From: Desulfovibrio sp. UBA6121
GTDB lineage: Bacteria > Desulfobacterota > Desulfovibrionia > Desulfovibrionales > Desulfovibrionaceae
Assembly: GCA_002422505.1 (NCBI GenBank)
Contig: DIVX01000138.1
Location: 1-27,477, forward strand
DNA: 27,477 nucleotides
Reading direction: 5' to 3'
The notes under the pieces: generated by a model
Seen by the model: only the letters and a program-made list of their open reading frames with translations
The model's database searches: none
What the model was told of the DNA's origin: nothing
Shown here: piece by piece, positions 23,909 through 27,477 of the stretch
Numbering within the stretch: position 1 is the first letter of the stretch
How the letters are laid out: each line of letters opens with the position of its first letter
Translations under genes and position numbers: made by a program

Positions 23909-25804
23909 TCAGTTGAGCGCGCGCTTCCAGAGCACGCCACCCAGGCTCAGGGCGTAGAGTGTGTGGACGCCCTCGTCTTGTGTGGCGATGATGCTCACAA
24001 AGCTGCTGTTGGTCATCCCCTCGCGATAGCGCTGCCAGGTGCGCCCGCCATCGATCGAGCGGTAGATGCCGGCGCCGGTCGCCGCAAAGATCATGCCGTT
24101 GTTGTCGACCTCGTTGATGGCCACAACACTGAGCGTATTGGCGCCGTTGGGATCGACGTGCGTGCTGATCCAGACGTCCTTGGCGCGGCGCAGCGGACGC
24201 AGGCAGTAGGGGCCGGTGGCCAAGATGGCCTGAGAGGCGGCGTTCTCGGCGACGCCGCTGGGCATGGCGATGTCGAGCCAGCGCGCATCGGTGGTCTGCG
24301 CCGTGATCTGACGCCATGTCGCGCCCCTATCGGTGGAACGCCACAGGATGACGCGCGCATCGCCCGCCCCGGCCGAGACGATCGACGAACCCATCAACAC
24401 CGTGCTGTCCTGTTCATAGGTGGTTGATGGCACAATCGCCAAGATGGCCTGGTTCTCGCAAGGCGTCTGGGCCATGTTCCAGGTGAGGCCGCCGTCGAGG
24501 CTGGCCAGCAGCGTGCCATCGATGGTGCCGGCAAGTCCGACCTTGTCGGGGGCCAGCGAGATGGCCTGGACGCCCACACCCTCGTAGACCAGCTCCCACG
24601 AGGCGCCCTGGTCGGCAGAGCGCAGGATGCCGTCCTGCTGGCTGCCCACGAGCAGTGCGCCGTCGGGGGCGATCGCCAAGCAGGTCAGCGGCAGGTAAGG
24701 CTGGAGCGCGGGCAGTATCTCCCACGACTGGCCACGGTCCGGCGAGACCCAGAGCCCCTCTTGCGGGCCAAGGGCGTAGAACTGGCCGTCGTTGACGTAC
24801 AGTTGGGCAAAGCCGCGCGCCGCAAAGCCCTCGGACCCATCCACCACGGTGCGCCCGCCGTCGGCCGAGGTCCAGATACCGGCGTCGTGCATGCCCACCA
24901 GCAGAATCTTGTCGTCACCAACGATAGAGAGCACATCGCTGGGCAGGTCCGCGGCGCGTTCCCAGGTTTCGCCCTGGTCGCTCGAGATGTACAGGCCAGC
25001 GCCGACGCCTGCCGCCATACGGCTGCCGTCGGGGGCAATCCAGAGCGCGTTCAGGGCGCCTTCGCCCACGCTCTCCTGCAGCAGATCCCAACTGTGGCCC
25101 TCGTTGCGTGAGCAGTAGAGCTGGCCCCCCTCGGTACTGGCGAAAACTGTGTGGTCGTCCTCGAAACTGGGGCTGATGACCAGCGCAGCGACGACGTCGT
25201 CGTCCAGCATCAACTCGGTCTCGCGCCAGGCACGGCCGCCGTTGCGCGAGACGAACACACCCTCGGGCGTCGCCGCGAACATGACCTCGCGGTCGGACCA
25301 GTCGGGCGAGGTGGCCAACGCCAGCACGCTGACGTTGTTGAGACCAAAGCTGCTGCTCTCGTAGGCAACGCCTGTGCTGCGGCTCACCAGCAGTCCCGCG
25401 CCGTCGGTAGCCGCGAAAACCGTGCCGTCATCCTTGATGTTGGGCGAGCAGACGATGGCGGTCACCGGTGCGGCTGCATCCAACGCGGCGCGCGATTTCT
25501 CCCACGTGAGGCCCAGGGTGAGCGAATAAAAGAGCTCGCCGTTGAGTGACCCGGCAAACAACGCGCCGTTGTTGCCCACACCCAGTGTTGAGAGCAACGG
25601 TGTGGTCAGGCCGTTCAGGTTCTGCTGCCACGAGGCGCCGTTGTCGTCAGACAGATAAACGCCGCAGGATGTGGCAGCGAACAGGCGTGGATGGTCTGCC
25701 AGCGGCGAAATGGCAAACCCGAACACCGATCCTCCGCGGGCGATCGGGCCAATGCGCTGCCAGACGCTCGTGGTTTCCTTGAGGGCTTCTTGGGCGATGG
25801 TCAT
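23909..25804 (-). CDS. Cytoplasmic BNR/Ycf48-like beta-propeller protein
   Basis: 631 residues. The whole chain is made of repeats with the Asp-box pattern S-x-D-x-G-x-T/S-W, for example SDDNGASW, SSDQGETW, SPDRGQSW, SADQGASW, SLDGGLTW, STDRGATW and SIDGGRTW, each preceded by a hydrophobic strand such as VFAATDGAG. About a dozen repeats would build one or two beta-propellers. Such folds occur in sialidases, sortilins and the assembly factor Ycf48. There is no signal peptide and no membrane helix, so it should act in the cytoplasm, unlike most BNR proteins. Its ATG overlaps the chaperonin stop as ATGA, so the two are translationally coupled and probably cooperate. No catalytic residues recognised. 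Confidence 0.85.
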   Translation of the reverse strand: MTIAQEALKETTSVWQRIGPIARGGSVFGFAISPLADHPRLFAATSCGVYLSDDNGASWQQNLNGLTTPLLSTLGVGNNGALFAGSLNGELFYSLTLGLTWEKSRAALDAAAPVTAIVCSPNIKDDGTVFAATDGAGLLVSRSTGVAYESSSFGLNNVSVLALATSPDWSDREVMFAATPEGVFVSRNGGRAWRETELMLDDDVVAALVISPSFEDDHTVFASTEGGQLYCSRNEGHSWDLLQESVGEGALNALWIAPDGSRMAAGVGAGLYISSDQGETWERAADLPSDVLSIVGDDKILLVGMHDAGIWTSADGGRTVVDGSEGFAARGFAQLYVNDGQFYALGPQEGLWVSPDRGQSWEILPALQPYLPLTCLAIAPDGALLVGSQQDGILRSADQGASWELVYEGVGVQAISLAPDKVGLAGTIDGTLLASLDGGLTWNMAQTPCENQAILAIVPSTTYEQDSTVLMGSSIVSAGAGDARVILWRSTDRGATWRQITAQTTDARWLDIAMPSGVAENAASQAILATGPYCLRPLRRAKDVWISTHVDPNGANTLSVVAINEVDNNGMIFAATGAGIYRSIDGGRTWQRYREGMTNSSFVSIIATQDEGVHTLYALSLGGVLWKRALN

Positions 25805-27411
25805 GGGTGAACAACCTCCTCAGGTTTGCGATGCAGTACGATAGCGTTCGTCGTGAGTACCATGATTGCTGCGCTGGCCGCGCGCTCCAACGCGTTGCGC
25901 GTGACAAAGGCAGAATCGGCAATGCCTTCGTCTATCATGTTAACAATGCGCTTGCTGCGCACATCGAAGCCATGGCCGGGCCCGGCCTTACGCGCCTCGT
26001 TGATGGCCAGCGGCGGATGCACGGCCGCGTTGGCCACAATCTGGCGCATGGGCGCTTCGAGCGCACGGGCCACCAGCTGGACGCCAAAGGTCTCATCGCC
26101 CGGCGCGGCGTCCACGGCCAGCACGCTGGGGATGCAGTCCAAAAAGGCCGCCCCACCCCCGGGGACAATGCCGCCTTCGATACAGGACGAGACGGTGCGG
26201 ATGGCTACCTCGGCGATCTCGGTCTGCCGCTTGCGGTCCATCTCGGTCAGTGCGCCGATGCGCAGTTCGCCGATGCCAGCGGAAAGTTGCGAGATGGCAA
26301 TGCGCAGGTGCTCGCGATCTGTGGGGTGCGGCGTGCGCTTGAGAATCGCGCGCAACTCCTGGGCGCGCTGGCGCAGAGCCGCCTTGTCGCTGCGTCCCCC
26401 GATGATAGTGGTCTTTTCGCGGGTCACGTTCACACGTGTGGCAAAGCCAAAGCTCTCAGGCTTGAGGTCTTTGTAGGTCTGCGCGACTTTGTCGGTGATG
26501 AACTCGGCGCCCGTCAGCAGCGACATATTGGTGAGGATGTTCTGACGCAACTCGCCCACATCGACAAGCTTGACGGCGCACGACTTGATCGAGCCGCGCT
26601 CATTGTTCGAGGCCAGCATGGTAATGCCCTTGTCGCCCATCGAGCGACAGACCAACAGCAGGCTCTTGCCGCCCGCCTGTGCTACCGCGTTGAGCACGTG
26701 CAGGACCGCCTCTGTCGACGACATGTCCATATCGAGGATAGCGATGTGGACGTTGTCCAGGACGGCCATGCGTCGCAGGTTGTCGTTCATCAGATAGGGC
26801 GAGACATACCCGCCTTTGAACACGGTGCCCTCACGGTACGCCCGGTCGTGGATCGTCGCGGTGTAGGGCTCGATCACGATGTTCGCCTGCGGGCCAAGCA
26901 CGTCGTACATCTCACCCAACAGGCGGCCGATCTCGGCGCTGCCCGAAGCGGCGCTGGCCACAGCCGCGATACGCTTCTCACCCTCCAATGGGACGGACAT
27001 GCGGTCGAGCGCCTGCACGGCTGCGGTGATGGCCTTGTCGATGCCGTGACGCAGGATCATGGGGTTAGCGCCTGCGGCTACGAGCCGCTGCATCTCGCGT
27101 GCGATAGACATGGCCAGCACGCCACATGTTGCCGCGCCATCACCGAGCTCGTCCTTCATACGCCAGAGCGTCTGGCGCATGATCATGGCGCCCACGTCCT
27201 CTACGCGGTCTGGAAGCTGGATGACGCGCCGGGCAGCGGTACCGGCGTCCTGGATGAACTCGGGCTCGCCGTGGCTCGACGGGTCTACCTGGTAGCAGAT
27301 GCTGCCCGCGCTGGGGCCCAGCGTGATCGCGGCCAGCTTTCCAATCGACTCAAAGCCGCTGAGCATACCCGTCTGGCACGGGCCTCCCAAGACAAGATCT
27401 GGTTGTGGCAT
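25801..27411 (-). CDS. Divergent GroEL-like chaperonin
   Basis: 536 residues, close to normal GroEL length, with the group I chaperonin layout: LAAITLGPSAGSICYQ (about 26-41, for TLGPKGRNV), FIQDAGTAA with Asp55, LGDGAATCGVLA (89-100, GroEL has GDGTTTATVLA) with Asp91, the apical domain from GTVFKGGYVSPYLMND, TREKTTIIGG, and GGIVPGGGAAFLD (413-425). Differences: the catalytic Asp equivalent to GroEL Asp398 is not in place (Val402, with Glu401 beside it), PGFGDRR is absent, and there is no GGM tail or GroES neighbour. It is unlikely to be the housekeeping chaperonin. A TATACT -10 near 27468 makes it the first gene of a two-gene unit with the beta-propeller. Confidence 0.85.
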   Translation of the reverse strand: MPQPDLVLGGPCQTGMLSGFESIGKLAAITLGPSAGSICYQVDPSSHGEPEFIQDAGTAARRVIQLPDRVEDVGAMIMRQTLWRMKDELGDGAATCGVLAMSIAREMQRLVAAGANPMILRHGIDKAITAAVQALDRMSVPLEGEKRIAAVASAASGSAEIGRLLGEMYDVLGPQANIVIEPYTATIHDRAYREGTVFKGGYVSPYLMNDNLRRMAVLDNVHIAILDMDMSSTEAVLHVLNAVAQAGGKSLLLVCRSMGDKGITMLASNNERGSIKSCAVKLVDVGELRQNILTNMSLLTGAEFITDKVAQTYKDLKPESFGFATRVNVTREKTTIIGGRSDKAALRQRAQELRAILKRTPHPTDREHLRIAISQLSAGIGELRIGALTEMDRKRQTEIAEVAIRTVSSCIEGGIVPGGGAAFLDCIPSVLAVDAAPGDETFGVQLVARALEAPMRQIVANAAVHPPLAINEARKAGPGHGFDVRSKRIVNMIDEGIADSAFVTRNALERAASAAIMVLTTNAIVLHRKPEEVVHP

Positions 27412-27465
27412 CCCGGCTACTTACCCCCCCCCTTGCCTGTTGACCCTGGTGGCTCGTAGAATCCG

Positions 27466-27471
27466 AGTATA
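27466..27471 (-). promoter_or_regulatory. -10 element before the chaperonin gene
   Basis: TATACT on the minus strand; the -35 would lie outside the window. A run of nine G (27424-27432, read on the minus strand) sits between it and ATG 27411 and may provide the ribosome site or allow slippage. Confidence 0.4.
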
Positions 27472-27477
27472 CCATTG

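Noticed and set aside
1..27477. CRISPR array, tRNA or rRNA genes
   Set aside because: No regularly spaced repeats, and no tRNA or rRNA sequence recognised by eye on either strand.

Overview
The window reads as two unrelated bacterial genomes joined inside or next to pheS. Bases 1 to about 13.9 kb look like a sulfate-reducing deltaproteobacterium of the Desulfovibrio type: flagellar export genes, AsmA, a GGDEF membrane protein, and the order pheS-pheT-merR with a Desulfovibrio-like PheT. Bases about 13.9 kb to the end look like Chloroflexota (Anaerolineae-like): a T-box upstream of pheS, Lgt, an Arg-tip EF-P, RsfS, a DnaQ-DinG fusion helicase and a divergent GroEL. No typical gene of one group lies inside the other part. 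I infer either a chimeric assembly joined in the conserved pheS core or, less likely, a large transfer.

Left part. The 3' end of fliG, fliH and fliI (+) overlap as a flagellar operon. The expected fliJ is missing. In its place, on the other strand, is an AT-rich ATPase-TOPRIM (OLD/PARIS-like) gene with its own promoter, a probable defence cargo. A diguanylate cyclase (-) follows, then a minus-strand run MerR regulator, AsmA, NYN-domain nuclease. Between merR and pheT is a second AT-rich insert: promoter, structured RNA of about 250 nt, a 56-codon ORF and a retron-type reverse transcriptase. A G-rich tract sits between the RT and merR. pheT (-) ends at a strong terminator next to the retron promoter.

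Right part. pheS (-) is preceded by a complete phenylalanine T-box riboswitch with a sigma70-like promoter, UUC specifier, T-box sequence and terminator. Beyond it lie a membrane PDZ protein (-), a hotdog thioesterase (-), lgt (+), a D-2-hydroxyacid dehydrogenase (-), a small two-helix membrane protein (+), a possible frameshifted small gene (+), a GNAT acetyltransferase (+), rsfS (-, apparently starting at CUG), efp (-), a DnaQ-DinG helicase (-), and a translationally coupled pair (-): a degenerate GroEL-like chaperonin followed by a cytoplasmic beta-propeller.

The best candidates for something undescribed are the retron-like locus with its small ORF and no recognisable effector, and the chaperonin plus beta-propeller pair. 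All calls come from reading the sequence; no database search or folding program was run.
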